From positions 1-42,003 of the IMG/VR virus record IMGVR_UViG_3300010885_017365: 42,003 bases of DNA. One strand, 5' to 3'. Each line of letters opens with the position of its first letter. Positions within the stretch are counted from its first letter, which is position 1. Under the pieces are notes generated by a model, which ran no database searches, was not told where the DNA came from, and saw only the letters and a list, made by a program, of their open reading frames with translations. Source of the stretch: a virus. Position numbers and translations under genes: made by a program. This document shows, in pieces, positions 7,296 to 14,174 of the stretch.

Positions 7296-8057
7296 TTAAG
7301 CATTATCAATCCTTGCCATCCAGGCTTTAATACAATCTTTCCAAAACTTATGTCCTTCAATACCATAATGTGTATCCCTGGGATCATACTCACTAAATGG
7401 AACTTTATTGTCTCGCATATAATGCCAAAAAGTTTCACTGACTTTAATAAATCCTAAATGCCTATCTCTCCTGGTACCATATGCTTCGTATAAGCACTTA
7501 TATTGTTCTACTAAGTCGCTAGATCTATTTGGCTGATTAAATCCAATTGGATCAACCCAACTATGAAAAGCATTCATGAAGTAATACTTTATATTTAACG
7601 ATTCTAAATATTTAGCAGTTAAGTATACATCAAATAGACATTTATATTCATTAACTCCGTGATCATCAATTATAGTTCGGTACTTAATATATTCGGTTAA
7701 TTCTAATGAAAAATTGCTATTGATGTCAGATGAAAGAGATAACCCAGAGTATGATTTTAATTGCTTTAATTTAGAATTCCAAACTTCAAATCTATCAATA
7801 CCCGACCACATAATTATAACAACAACATCGTTGGCTTGATACTTTCCAGTTAATTCTATATTTTCAATAATCCACTCTATAGTAGTGCGTTTAATTTGTG
7901 CGTTAGAGTTACCTGCTTCCGCAATGTTAACCCAACCCCAACCCATACTATCAGCCAACCATCTAGGCCAAGCATTTACATACGATTCAAATTGCTTAGT
8001 GTATTCTATTTCAGATCCAGCTGTGTGACTACAGCCATTAGCTAGTAAGATTGTCAA
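7296..8057 (-). CDS. SGNH-hydrolase-like protein, copy with intact motifs
   Basis: 253 residues. The N-terminus MTILLANGCSHTAG carries the nucleophile Ser10 in an SGNH/GDSL-like block I; EAGNSNAQIKRTTIEW supplies the block with Gly-Asn; MWSGIDRFE is a third conserved strand; and DTHYGIEGHKFW near the end gives the Asp-x-His catalytic pair. It may remove acyl or acetyl groups from surface polysaccharides, which is inference. The only available start is TTG, overlapping the upstream paralogue by 20 nt, so its translation probably depends on that gene. The family is common in phages but uncharacterised. Confidence 0.7.
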   Translation of the reverse strand: MTILLANGCSHTAGSEIEYTKQFESYVNAWPRWLADSMGWGWVNIAEAGNSNAQIKRTTIEWIIENIELTGKYQANDVVVIIMWSGIDRFEVWNSKLKQLKSYSGLSLSSDINSNFSLELTEYIKYRTIIDDHGVNEYKCLFDVYLTAKYLESLNIKYYFMNAFHSWVDPIGFNQPNRSSDLVEQYKCLYEAYGTRRDRHLGFIKVSETFWHYMRDNKVPFSEYDPRDTHYGIEGHKFWKDCIKAWMARIDNA

Positions 8058-8772
8058 TTCGATTCATCCAATCTTTTACATTATTTTTCCAGAACTTTTG
8101 TCCATCAGCTCCCCAGTGTTCCCATTTAGAATGTTCACTAACTGGAATTTTATTTTCACGCATATACTGCCAGAATCTTTCTTCCTGAGAGTGAAATCCC
8201 AAATGCCTATAGCGCCTATCACCGTAAGCATTGTATAATATTTGATATTTCTGTTGTAGGGATTTTTCGTCAACTTGCTCAGGCCAGTTATAGTTAGCAT
8301 TCATAAAGTAATATTTTATGCCTAACGATTCTAAATATCGGGCCGTTAAATAAACATCAAATAAATTTTTATATTCAGTTGCACTTTGATCGTCTATCAA
8401 TGTTCGATATTTGATATATTCTTTTAATTCAACTGAAAGATATTTAGAGTCAAACTGACCAGAGAATGATCTTAATCGCTTTAGCTTATTGTCCCATGCT
8501 TCAAACCTATTAAAACCAGCCCACATAATCATAACAACTAACTCTTCTGGTTTATACCGGTTAGTTAACTCAACCTTTTCAATAATCCATTCTATAGTAG
8601 TTCTTCGAATTTGTTCGTTAGAGCTGGCAGATTCAGCTAAGTTAACCCAGTCCCAGCCCATGTCATCTGCTAGCCATCTGGGCCAAGCATTTATATATGA
8701 CTTGTCTTGTAATGGAAATTCGATTTCGGCTCCGGCTGTGTGACTACAACCATTAGCTAATAATGTTATCAT
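8038..8772 (-). CDS. SGNH-hydrolase-like protein, divergent copy
   Basis: 244 residues, a tandem paralogue of the downstream gene with the same N-terminus (NGCSHTAG, Ser10) and the same order of motifs. The Gly-Asn block has become ESASSNEQIRR, and the Asp of the C-terminal Asp-x-His pair is missing (KWEHWGADGQKFW, keeping only His). It may therefore be inactive or altered in activity, perhaps serving as a partner of the intact copy. It starts with ATG only 5 nt after a TAAATA box, so its mRNA would be leaderless. First gene of the pair. Confidence 0.7.
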   Translation of the reverse strand: MITLLANGCSHTAGAEIEFPLQDKSYINAWPRWLADDMGWDWVNLAESASSNEQIRRTTIEWIIEKVELTNRYKPEELVVMIMWAGFNRFEAWDNKLKRLRSFSGQFDSKYLSVELKEYIKYRTLIDDQSATEYKNLFDVYLTARYLESLGIKYYFMNANYNWPEQVDEKSLQQKYQILYNAYGDRRYRHLGFHSQEERFWQYMRENKIPVSEHSKWEHWGADGQKFWKNNVKDWMNRIDNLTS

Positions 8773-8777
8773 GGGGA

Positions 8778-8783
8778 TATTTA
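8778..8783 (-). promoter_or_regulatory. Late-type TAAATA box, 5 nt before ATG
   Basis: On the minus strand AATAAATA is followed by TCCCC and then the ATG at 8772. The same TAAATA-N5-ATG spacing occurs at 11143 and 27921. Transcription would start at about the start codon. Confidence 0.5.
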
Positions 8784-8866
8784 TTACCCAAAATCGTTAT
8801 TGATAATTTAAATAACCCTTATTAAAAAATATCGTAAGCATTATAGGCAAATTCTATTAAAAACAC

Positions 8867-8895
8867 TTGATTTATGTGATAAATTAATGTATAAT
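8867..8895 (+). promoter_or_regulatory. Sigma70-type promoter for ahpC-ahpD
   Basis: TTGATT (8867-8872), 17 nt, TATAAT (8890-8895). The leader of about 47 nt ends in AAGGAGAAG before the ATG at 8949. Confidence 0.75.
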
Positions 8896-8948
8896 AACTT
8901 ATTAGTAGAAACACTAATACTAACCAATTTTAACTTAAGGAGAAGTAT

Positions 8949-9488
8949 ATGAAAACAGTAGGACATAAATTAGAGAAGTTTGTAGTAACCGGCGTTAAGC
9001 CAGGACAACCAGAAGATGCGTTCTTTGATATTACAGAAGAATCATTTCCGGGCAAATGGAAAGTAATCGTTTACTATCCAAAAGATTTTACATTCGTATG
9101 CCCAACAGAGATTGTAGCTTACGACAAGTTAGCAGGCGACTTTGCTGACCGTGACGCAGTATTGCTAACAGGTAGCACAGACAATGAGTTCTGTAAAGTT
9201 AGCTGGCAAAAAGCACATCCAGACTTACAAAAAATCACACACAATCAATTCGCTGACACACAGCGTGGTGAGTTGAGTTTGATTGAACAGTTGGGTGTAT
9301 TTTATGCTCCAGCAGGTGCCGCACTTCGCGCAACATTCATCGTTGATCCAGACAACGTTATCCAACACGTTACTGTTAACAACTTGAACGTTGGTCGTAG
9401 CCCAGAAGAAACATTGCGTATTCTCGATGCGTTACAAACTGGCGAACTTTGCGCTTGTAACCGTACAGTAGGCGGGGAGACTCTATAA
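8949..9488 (+). CDS. ahpC: Peroxiredoxin AhpC (2-Cys)
   Basis: 179 residues, close to full AhpC length. It reduces hydrogen peroxide, organic peroxides and peroxynitrite in the cytoplasm. The peroxidatic Cys51 lies in DFTFVCPTEI, and the resolving region is C168-A-C170 in GELCACNRTVGG, the C-x-C form found where AhpD rather than AhpF is the reductant. That fits the AhpD gene directly downstream, which starts on the overlapping TAATG. AAGGAG is a strong ribosome site. An intact two-gene peroxide-reducing unit on a phage is uncommon. Confidence 0.95.
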   Translation: MKTVGHKLEKFVVTGVKPGQPEDAFFDITEESFPGKWKVIVYYPKDFTFVCPTEIVAYDKLAGDFADRDAVLLTGSTDNEFCKVSWQKAHPDLQKITHNQFADTQRGELSLIEQLGVFYAPAGAALRATFIVDPDNVIQHVTVNNLNVGRSPEETLRILDALQTGELCACNRTVGGETL

Positions 9489-9994
9489 TGGCATTTAACG
9501 ACGCTATCAAAGAAGCGTTGCCAGACTACGCAAAGGATACTAAGTTAAACTTAGATGCTGTCCTTTTGCGTAGTACCTTAGATGCTGATGTTGCTATGGG
9601 TTGTGCTGTAGCCGCATTAGCCGCAACAGGCAACGGTAAAGTATTAAGTATTTTATTAGCAGATGGACCAGTACACGCAGAGTCAGCAATGACAGCGGCA
9701 AGCATTATGGCCCAAAACAACGTTTGGTATCCCTACGTTGAAATGGCTAATGATGAGCAACTGACTGGGTTGCCAGCACAGTTACGCATGAACGCGATTG
9801 CGAGTCATGGCGGAACAACTAAAGCAAACTTTGAAGCATTTAGTTTAGCGGCTAGTATTGTAGGTAAGTGCCATTTTTGCGTAAAGGCACACTACGACAC
9901 ACTCAAGAAGGAAGGCTACACAGTAGAACAACTTCGTGACATCGGTCGTATCGCAAGTGTTATGAATAGTGTAGCAAAGGTGTTGAATAGCTAA
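9488..9994 (+). CDS. ahpD: Alkylhydroperoxidase AhpD
   Basis: 168 residues of the AhpD/CMD fold. The active site GKCHFCVKAHYDTL has the CxxC pair with the downstream His expected for AhpD, the enzyme that re-reduces AhpC. Helical Ala-rich sequence surrounds it (MGCAVAALAATGNGK). It overlaps ahpC by one base (TAATG), so the pair should be made in fixed ratio. The electron donor for AhpD (a lipoyl protein in known systems) would have to come from the host. Its stop codon is part of the TAAATA box for the downstream riboswitch and terC. Confidence 0.92.
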   Translation: MAFNDAIKEALPDYAKDTKLNLDAVLLRSTLDADVAMGCAVAALAATGNGKVLSILLADGPVHAESAMTAASIMAQNNVWYPYVEMANDEQLTGLPAQLRMNAIASHGGTTKANFEAFSLAASIVGKCHFCVKAHYDTLKKEGYTVEQLRDIGRIASVMNSVAKVLNS

Positions 9995-9997
9995 ATA
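9992..9997 (+). promoter_or_regulatory. Late-type TAAATA box upstream of riboswitch
   Basis: GCTAAATATC overlapping the ahpD stop. A start about 6 nt downstream would begin the RNA at the 5' edge of the riboswitch, which supports the box being real. Confidence 0.5.
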
Positions 9998-10000
9998 TCT

Positions 10001-10080
10001 GTGGGGAGTAACCAGCCCGCAAGGGCTCTACACATCGTCAATACGGCTTAGGCCCGGGTGTAGACTAAGAGGTGAGACCA
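10001..10080 (+). ncRNA. yybP-ykoY manganese riboswitch
   Basis: GGGGAGTA at the 5' end, a GCAA-capped hairpin (AGCCC gcaa GGGCT), an arm CTACAC / GTGTAG holding the conserved TCGTCAATACGG and CCCGGG segments, and GGTGAGACC at the 3' end. This order matches the yybP-ykoY Mn2+ riboswitch as I know it. P1 looks short (about 4 bp). It sits 23 nt before a terC gene, the family's classic target, with AAGGAG in between, so control is probably at translation or access of the ribosome site. Metal binding is inferred from the family. Confidence 0.85.
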
Positions 10081-10102
10081 TTTTACTTTCAAGGAGAAGG
10101 AA

Positions 10103-10774
10103 ATGGATTTACATTTAGTTCAAGCAGTCTGGGCAGTTTTAGCTATCATTTTAATTGATATTGTTTTAGCCGGTGACAATGCTCTTGTTATTGGTATGGC
10201 TGCTAATCGTTTACCTGAAAATCAACGCAAGCGGGTAATACTATGGGGAACCGTAGGAGCAGTAGCTATTAGATTTGTCAGCGTAGCAATATTAACAAGT
10301 TTATTATTGATACCAGGACTTAGACTCATTGGTGGATTGGCATTAATCTATATTGGTTGGAAGTTGGCTTTCCAAGAAGCAGACCATAAAATTAGTGCCA
10401 AAGATACATTTTGGTCAGCAGTAGGAACTATTGTAGTAGCCGATGCTGTCATGGGCATTGACAATGCGTTAGGCATTGCGGCTGCCGCCAACGGTGACTT
10501 TGGTTTGGTAATCTTTGGATTGTTAGTTAGTGTTCCAATCATTTTGTTTGGATCAACAGTAATAGCCAAAGTATTAGCTCGCTGGCCTAATCTTATCTTT
10601 TTAGGTAGCTTTGTATTGTTCCTAGTTGCTATGCAAATGATTCTTAAAGAGCCGTTTATTGACACTTATGTAGATCCATTACATGATTGGATTGAGATGA
10701 AACTGCCTTGGTTAGTAGCTATCGTATTGACTGCCAAACAGTATTACAGAGCCCGAATTAAAAAATCAGTGTAG
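10103..10774 (+). CDS. TerC-family membrane protein (probable Mn2+ exporter)
   Basis: 223 residues with about seven hydrophobic helices. The two TerC signature helices carry acidic/Asn residues: IVLAGDNALVIGMA near residues 22-35 and MGIDNALGIAAAA near 118-130. TerC/Alx-type proteins export or adjust cytoplasmic Mn2+. The manganese riboswitch directly upstream supports this role. AAGGAG precedes the ATG. Nearby AhpCD, and the SOD farther along, tie manganese to oxidant defence. It could alternatively act in metal loading of exported proteins, as reported for some TerC members. Confidence 0.9.
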   Translation: MDLHLVQAVWAVLAIILIDIVLAGDNALVIGMAANRLPENQRKRVILWGTVGAVAIRFVSVAILTSLLLIPGLRLIGGLALIYIGWKLAFQEADHKISAKDTFWSAVGTIVVADAVMGIDNALGIAAAANGDFGLVIFGLLVSVPIILFGSTVIAKVLARWPNLIFLGSFVLFLVAMQMILKEPFIDTYVDPLHDWIEMKLPWLVAIVLTAKQYYRARIKKSV

Positions 10775-10796
10775 CAAAATTGTAATATTTGTAAAG

Positions 10797-10880
10797 TAAA
10801 TAATACAACCGGGTACAAAGATAGAGTACCGCTGGAGCTCGTAACCAGTACCAAAAAGGATCCGAAAGGTCCTTTTTTAT
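10797..10880 (+). ncRNA. Candidate small RNA or structured 3' UTR
   Basis: A TAAATA box (10797-10802) is followed by about 45 nt able to form two short hairpins (GGTAC / GTACC and CTGG / CCAG) and then a rho-independent terminator, with no open reading frame. A transcript of about 70 nt from this box is plausible. It could equally be just the 3' end of the terC mRNA. Confidence 0.35.
10853..10878 (+). terminator. Rho-independent terminator after terC
   Basis: AAAAAGGATCC, a GAAA tetraloop, GGTCC and then six T residues. It closes the terC transcript or the candidate small RNA and isolates the following promoter. Confidence 0.85.
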
Positions 10881-10896
10881 TGTAATCTTATTTTTC

Positions 10897-10925
10897 TTGA
10901 CTTTTGCTATATACTATGTTACAGT
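10897..10925 (+). promoter_or_regulatory. Sigma70-type promoter for the 52-residue gene
   Basis: TTGACT (10897-10902), 17 nt, TACAGT (10920-10925). The ribosome site AAAGGAGG lies before the ATG at 10950. Confidence 0.6.
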
Positions 10926-10949
10926 TATATTACAAAAGGAGGATTAGCT

Positions 10950-11108
10950 ATGAAACAAAAGAAATTAATTTCCAAATTGTATCAGGCTTGTCTAGACCAC
11001 GATGCCAAAAAGGTTAACGAACTCAAGAAAAAAGAGTTTGAAAAAATCTTTAAACATAAGGCCCAAGGCAAAGCATTTGATTCAAAATGGCACGTAGTTA
11101 CGGTGTAA
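10950..11108 (+). CDS. Small lysine-rich phage protein
   Basis: 52 residues, [18 protein letters not shown] and so on, strongly basic and helical, ending [13 protein letters not shown] perfect AAAGGAGG and its own promoter show it is a real, well expressed gene. The pattern resembles a conserved small protein of large myophages with no known function; nucleic-acid or host-protein binding is only a guess. Confidence 0.7.
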   Translation: MKQKKLISKLYQACLDHDAKKVNELKKKEFEKIFKHKAQGKAFDSKWHVVTV

Positions 11109-11122
11109 CAAATATGTAATAC

Positions 11123-11168
11123 AGTTTTCTCTGGCATCGCAGTAAATAGTAGTATGCCAGAGAAAACT
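11123..11168. repeat. Perfect 15-bp inverted repeat around the start of the phosphoesterase gene
   Basis: Left arm AGTTTTCTCTGGCAT (11123-11137) and right arm ATGCCAGAGAAAACT (11154-11168) are exact reverse complements, separated by 16 nt that contain TAAATA. The right arm begins with the ATG of the downstream gene. In a read-through RNA the start codon would be locked in a hairpin; an RNA started from the TAAATA box would lack the left arm. It could also be a DNA operator. Confidence 0.85.
11143..11148 (+). promoter_or_regulatory. Late-type TAAATA box in the loop of the inverted repeat
   Basis: TAAATA-GTAGT-ATG, the same N5 spacing as at 27921 and on the minus strand at 8778. The expected RNA begins on the ATG. 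Confidence 0.5.
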
Positions 11169-11972
11169 TACCGTTCGATCTTTATATCAGATGTTCATCT
11201 AGGCACTCGCGACTGTCGAGCAGAAGCACTCAATAACTTCCTCAAACACAATACCTGCGAAACACTTTATCTAGTAGGCGATATTATTGACGCTTGGAAG
11301 ATTCAACAAAACAAATGGCGCTGGAAACAAAGTCACACCAACGTAGTTAGACGTATACTCGGCCACGCTAAACGTGGTACTAGAGTAATCTATGTAGCTG
11401 GCAACCACGATGAGTTCCTCCGCCCGCTTATCCCTTACGGTATGGGATTTGGTGCTGTAGAAATAGTAAATCAAACAGAACACATAGGATTAGATGGCCG
11501 GCATTATCTAGTCACACACGGCGATCTTTTTGACGGCATTACCCGCTTGGCTCCTTGGCTAAGTTTCTTAGGAGATAAACTCTATGACTTTGTTCTTGAC
11601 CTTAATAGCCGCTTTAATTGGATACGTCACAGGATGGGCTTTGGTTATTGGAGTTTGTCTAAGTTCCTCAAGCACAAAGTTAAAAAAGCCGCAGACTTTA
11701 TGTTCCAGTTTGAAAAAAACTTAGCATCATACTGTAAGAAGCGTGGGTTTGACGGTGTAATCTGTGGACATATACATCACGCAGAAATTAAAGATATAGA
11801 TGGCATCATCTATATGAACGATGGCGACTGGGTAGAGTCAATGACTGCCTTGGTTGAAAATTATAATGGATCCTGGGAGATAGTGACCTGGACCAAGGAG
11901 CACGACAATGTGGCTATTAATGATAATAGTAGTGAATATAAACAATCCCGCAGACGTACCGGGAAGACTTAG
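11154..11972 (+). CDS. LpxH-like metallophosphoesterase
   Basis: 272 residues with all five calcineurin-type metal motifs in order: ISDVHLG, VGDIIDAW, AGNHDE, THGD and GHIHHAE. The set, and the region between motifs, match UDP-2,3-diacylglucosamine diphosphatase-like proteins of lipid A synthesis. The C-terminus is a charged tail (YKQSRRRTGK). The next gene is a glycosyltransferase, and such pairs also occur in bacterial genomes, suggesting lipid or surface-glycan work. The exact substrate is not fixed by motifs. There is no ribosome site; the ATG lies in an inverted-repeat arm and a leaderless mRNA is predicted. Confidence 0.85.
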   Translation: MPEKTYRSIFISDVHLGTRDCRAEALNNFLKHNTCETLYLVGDIIDAWKIQQNKWRWKQSHTNVVRRILGHAKRGTRVIYVAGNHDEFLRPLIPYGMGFGAVEIVNQTEHIGLDGRHYLVTHGDLFDGITRLAPWLSFLGDKLYDFVLDLNSRFNWIRHRMGFGYWSLSKFLKHKVKKAADFMFQFEKNLASYCKKRGFDGVICGHIHHAEIKDIDGIIYMNDGDWVESMTALVENYNGSWEIVTWTKEHDNVAINDNSSEYKQSRRRTGKT

Positions 11973-12062
11973 CATTGAATTTCCGTCCGAACATACTTGT
12001 ATTCATGCTCAACACAGTATAAAATACTGGTTAAAGTTTGATAACTTCAAGGTCAATTCACA

Positions 12063-13064
12063 ATGTCAAAAACTATCCTCGTCATAACAGATAATGTTCA
12101 AAATCAAATTAACGGAGTGGTCACGACTTTCAAAAACTTGGAAGATTATGCTGATGATGCTGGGTATCATATTGTTTATTGTGACCCCGGGCAGTTCCCT
12201 TATATTGATTGTCCTGGTTATCCTGAAGTTAAACTCTCGTGGCCTCACGGTATTTCTAAAAAGATTAAGGCGGTACAGCCGGATTATATTCACATCGCCA
12301 CAGAAGGCCCGGTAGGATTATTTGCTCGCTGGTGGTGTGAACGTAATAACATTCCTTATAACACTTCTTATCATACAGACTTTCCTAAGTTTCTTAAAAC
12401 TATGTATGGCATTCCTGCCAAGTGGACTTATTGGTATTTGCGTTGGTTTCATAAAAATAGTCATAAGGTGTTGGTAACTACAGAAAGTATTAAACAAGAT
12501 TTAGAACTACAAGGATTTAAAAATTTAGTAGTATGGACTCGTGGGGTAGATCGAACTATCTTTAACAGTAGATATCGCACAGACATTGTGGGTAATCGTC
12601 CTATTTTATTAAATGTTGGCCGTGTTAGCAAAGAAAAAGGATTAGATGATTTTTGTGAGTTAGTGTATCCTGGTGCTACTAAAATTATTGTCGGCGACGG
12701 CCCATATCGATCAGAATTACAACACAGATATCCTAATATATTATTTGCTGGAGCAAGAACAGGAATAGATTTAGCTCGTTATTATGCTCAAGCTGATGTA
12801 TTTGTTTTTCCCAGTCGTTCTGATACTTTTGGTGTAGTTAATATAGAAGCAATGGCTTGTGGCACTCCGGTTGCCGCTTATCCAGTTCCTGGGCCTATTG
12901 ACATTATTGATGAAGGAATAACAGGAAGTTTGAATAATAACTTAACTTTGGCTATTAGCCGTTGTTTAGCACTTAATCGTGACCAAGTAGAAAATTCCAG
13001 CCTAAAATGGACTTGGAGCGAGTGTTGGCGTATTTTTCAAGAAAATCTTGTTCCTATTGTATAA
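12063..13064 (+). CDS. GT4-family glycosyltransferase
   Basis: 333 residues with a two-domain GT-B layout. The N-terminal domain has NQINGVVTTF and TEGPVGLFARWW; the C-terminal domain has NVGRVSKEKG and then FPSRSDTFGVVNIEAMACG, holding the E-x7-E type donor-binding motif. It resembles alpha-mannosyl- or glucosyltransferases that act on lipids with a nucleotide-sugar donor. It is slightly shorter than the usual 350-400 residues. It follows the LpxH-like gene by 90 nt, a gap with a small palindrome (CAGTAT aaa ATACTG) and AAGG before the ATG. It may alter host lipopolysaccharide or lipid, perhaps to block superinfection, by inference. Confidence 0.88.
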   Translation: MSKTILVITDNVQNQINGVVTTFKNLEDYADDAGYHIVYCDPGQFPYIDCPGYPEVKLSWPHGISKKIKAVQPDYIHIATEGPVGLFARWWCERNNIPYNTSYHTDFPKFLKTMYGIPAKWTYWYLRWFHKNSHKVLVTTESIKQDLELQGFKNLVVWTRGVDRTIFNSRYRTDIVGNRPILLNVGRVSKEKGLDDFCELVYPGATKIIVGDGPYRSELQHRYPNILFAGARTGIDLARYYAQADVFVFPSRSDTFGVVNIEAMACGTPVAAYPVPGPIDIIDEGITGSLNNNLTLAISRCLALNRDQVENSSLKWTWSECWRIFQENLVPIV

Positions 13065-13075
13065 AATAGCATACA

Positions 13076-14173
13076 TCAATCTTCTATTAAACTAAAAATA
13101 TTCCCGCGAACTTGCGGATGTTTTAGTAAAGGAGTTTTAAGTATTTCAATTAGGTTATTCCTATTTGGATGATCTGCTTGCCATACTGCCATAGCGTTAA
13201 ATATTTCGTCTGTCAAATGGCCCCATTTTTGTAACAATGTAATTGAAATTTCTGGTTTAGATTTAAAAGTTAACTGCCATTCTAAATAACTTTCAAGCTC
13301 TAAGTAATTGTCTTGCTGTAGTATAAAACTAGTTTGCCATTGCTTTAAATTTATAAATTCATTGTTAGCTATCAAATTATCTAACACAGCTAGGTTTTTC
13401 TTTAGTCGAGTAAAGTTACCATTTTTCCTAACAATTTTATAAGTGTGTTCTGTAGCGGCATCAACACTAACATTAATTCTTACTATATGCGGCCAAAGAG
13501 GTTTAATTTTGTTTAAATTCTCTTCGGTCATTAGTATGCCGTTAGTTATTAAATGTAATCTAATATTTTTGTGCGGATTCTGTGCTAACTCAAGTAAATA
13601 GTCCCAATATAACGGACTAGCAAAAGCATCTCCTGATCCAGTTATACGAACTGTAACTACTTGTCCAGCATTTAACAAGTATGCTACTAATTCTTTTGCC
13701 TTATTATGAACTTTTACTAATTTTTGACTATCTTGATTTTCTAAATCAAGTGGATCCCAGTATATTAATTCATTGCGACAACTAGGGCATTGTAAGTTAC
13801 AGCTATCGTCATATGAAAATTTTACAGATGTGGGTCTATTTAACTCAGCATCAAGATTTTCTATTGGAATAATTGGGCTAGGAAATTTTTTATCAGCTAA
13901 CAGTAAATTCAATGGCGTACAAAAAGTTGTACAATCATCAAATACACTCTTCTTCATGTTATCTTGTATTCGTAATCGTTCAGGATTATTAATTATTTCT
14001 TCAACTGTATCAGTTAACAAGTTACCCGTATGAACTGGCAGCCAATCATAACAACAGTTGGTAATCCATCCGCCTTTTAGTATGTCATAATCTTTAAATG
14101 GAACTATACAAGCCTTGTTGATTAATTTGTTGATTAGTTGTTTTGGCTTAATAGTGTGTATGTTACGTGACAT
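13076..14173 (-). CDS. Radical SAM protein with N-terminal SPASM/twitch-like region
   Basis: 365 residues from the ATG at 14173, one base after the preceding stop; an upstream start at 14212 would overlap it by 38 nt. The CxxxCxxC cluster motif is unusually central (DDSCNLQCPSCR, near residue 125), followed by RITGSGDAFASP and INVSVDAATEHTY, normal radical-SAM strands. The N-terminal third carries Cys pairs (ACIVPF, NCCYDW, CTTFC) like a SPASM or twitch domain placed before the core. Such proteins use S-adenosylmethionine and a 4Fe-4S cluster for radical chemistry, often on peptides. The substrate is unknown. Last gene of the operon. Confidence 0.85.
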   Translation of the reverse strand: MSRNIHTIKPKQLINKLINKACIVPFKDYDILKGGWITNCCYDWLPVHTGNLLTDTVEEIINNPERLRIQDNMKKSVFDDCTTFCTPLNLLLADKKFPSPIIPIENLDAELNRPTSVKFSYDDSCNLQCPSCRNELIYWDPLDLENQDSQKLVKVHNKAKELVAYLLNAGQVVTVRITGSGDAFASPLYWDYLLELAQNPHKNIRLHLITNGILMTEENLNKIKPLWPHIVRINVSVDAATEHTYKIVRKNGNFTRLKKNLAVLDNLIANNEFINLKQWQTSFILQQDNYLELESYLEWQLTFKSKPEISITLLQKWGHLTDEIFNAMAVWQADHPNRNNLIEILKTPLLKHPQVRGNIFSLIED

Positions 14174-14174
14174 A

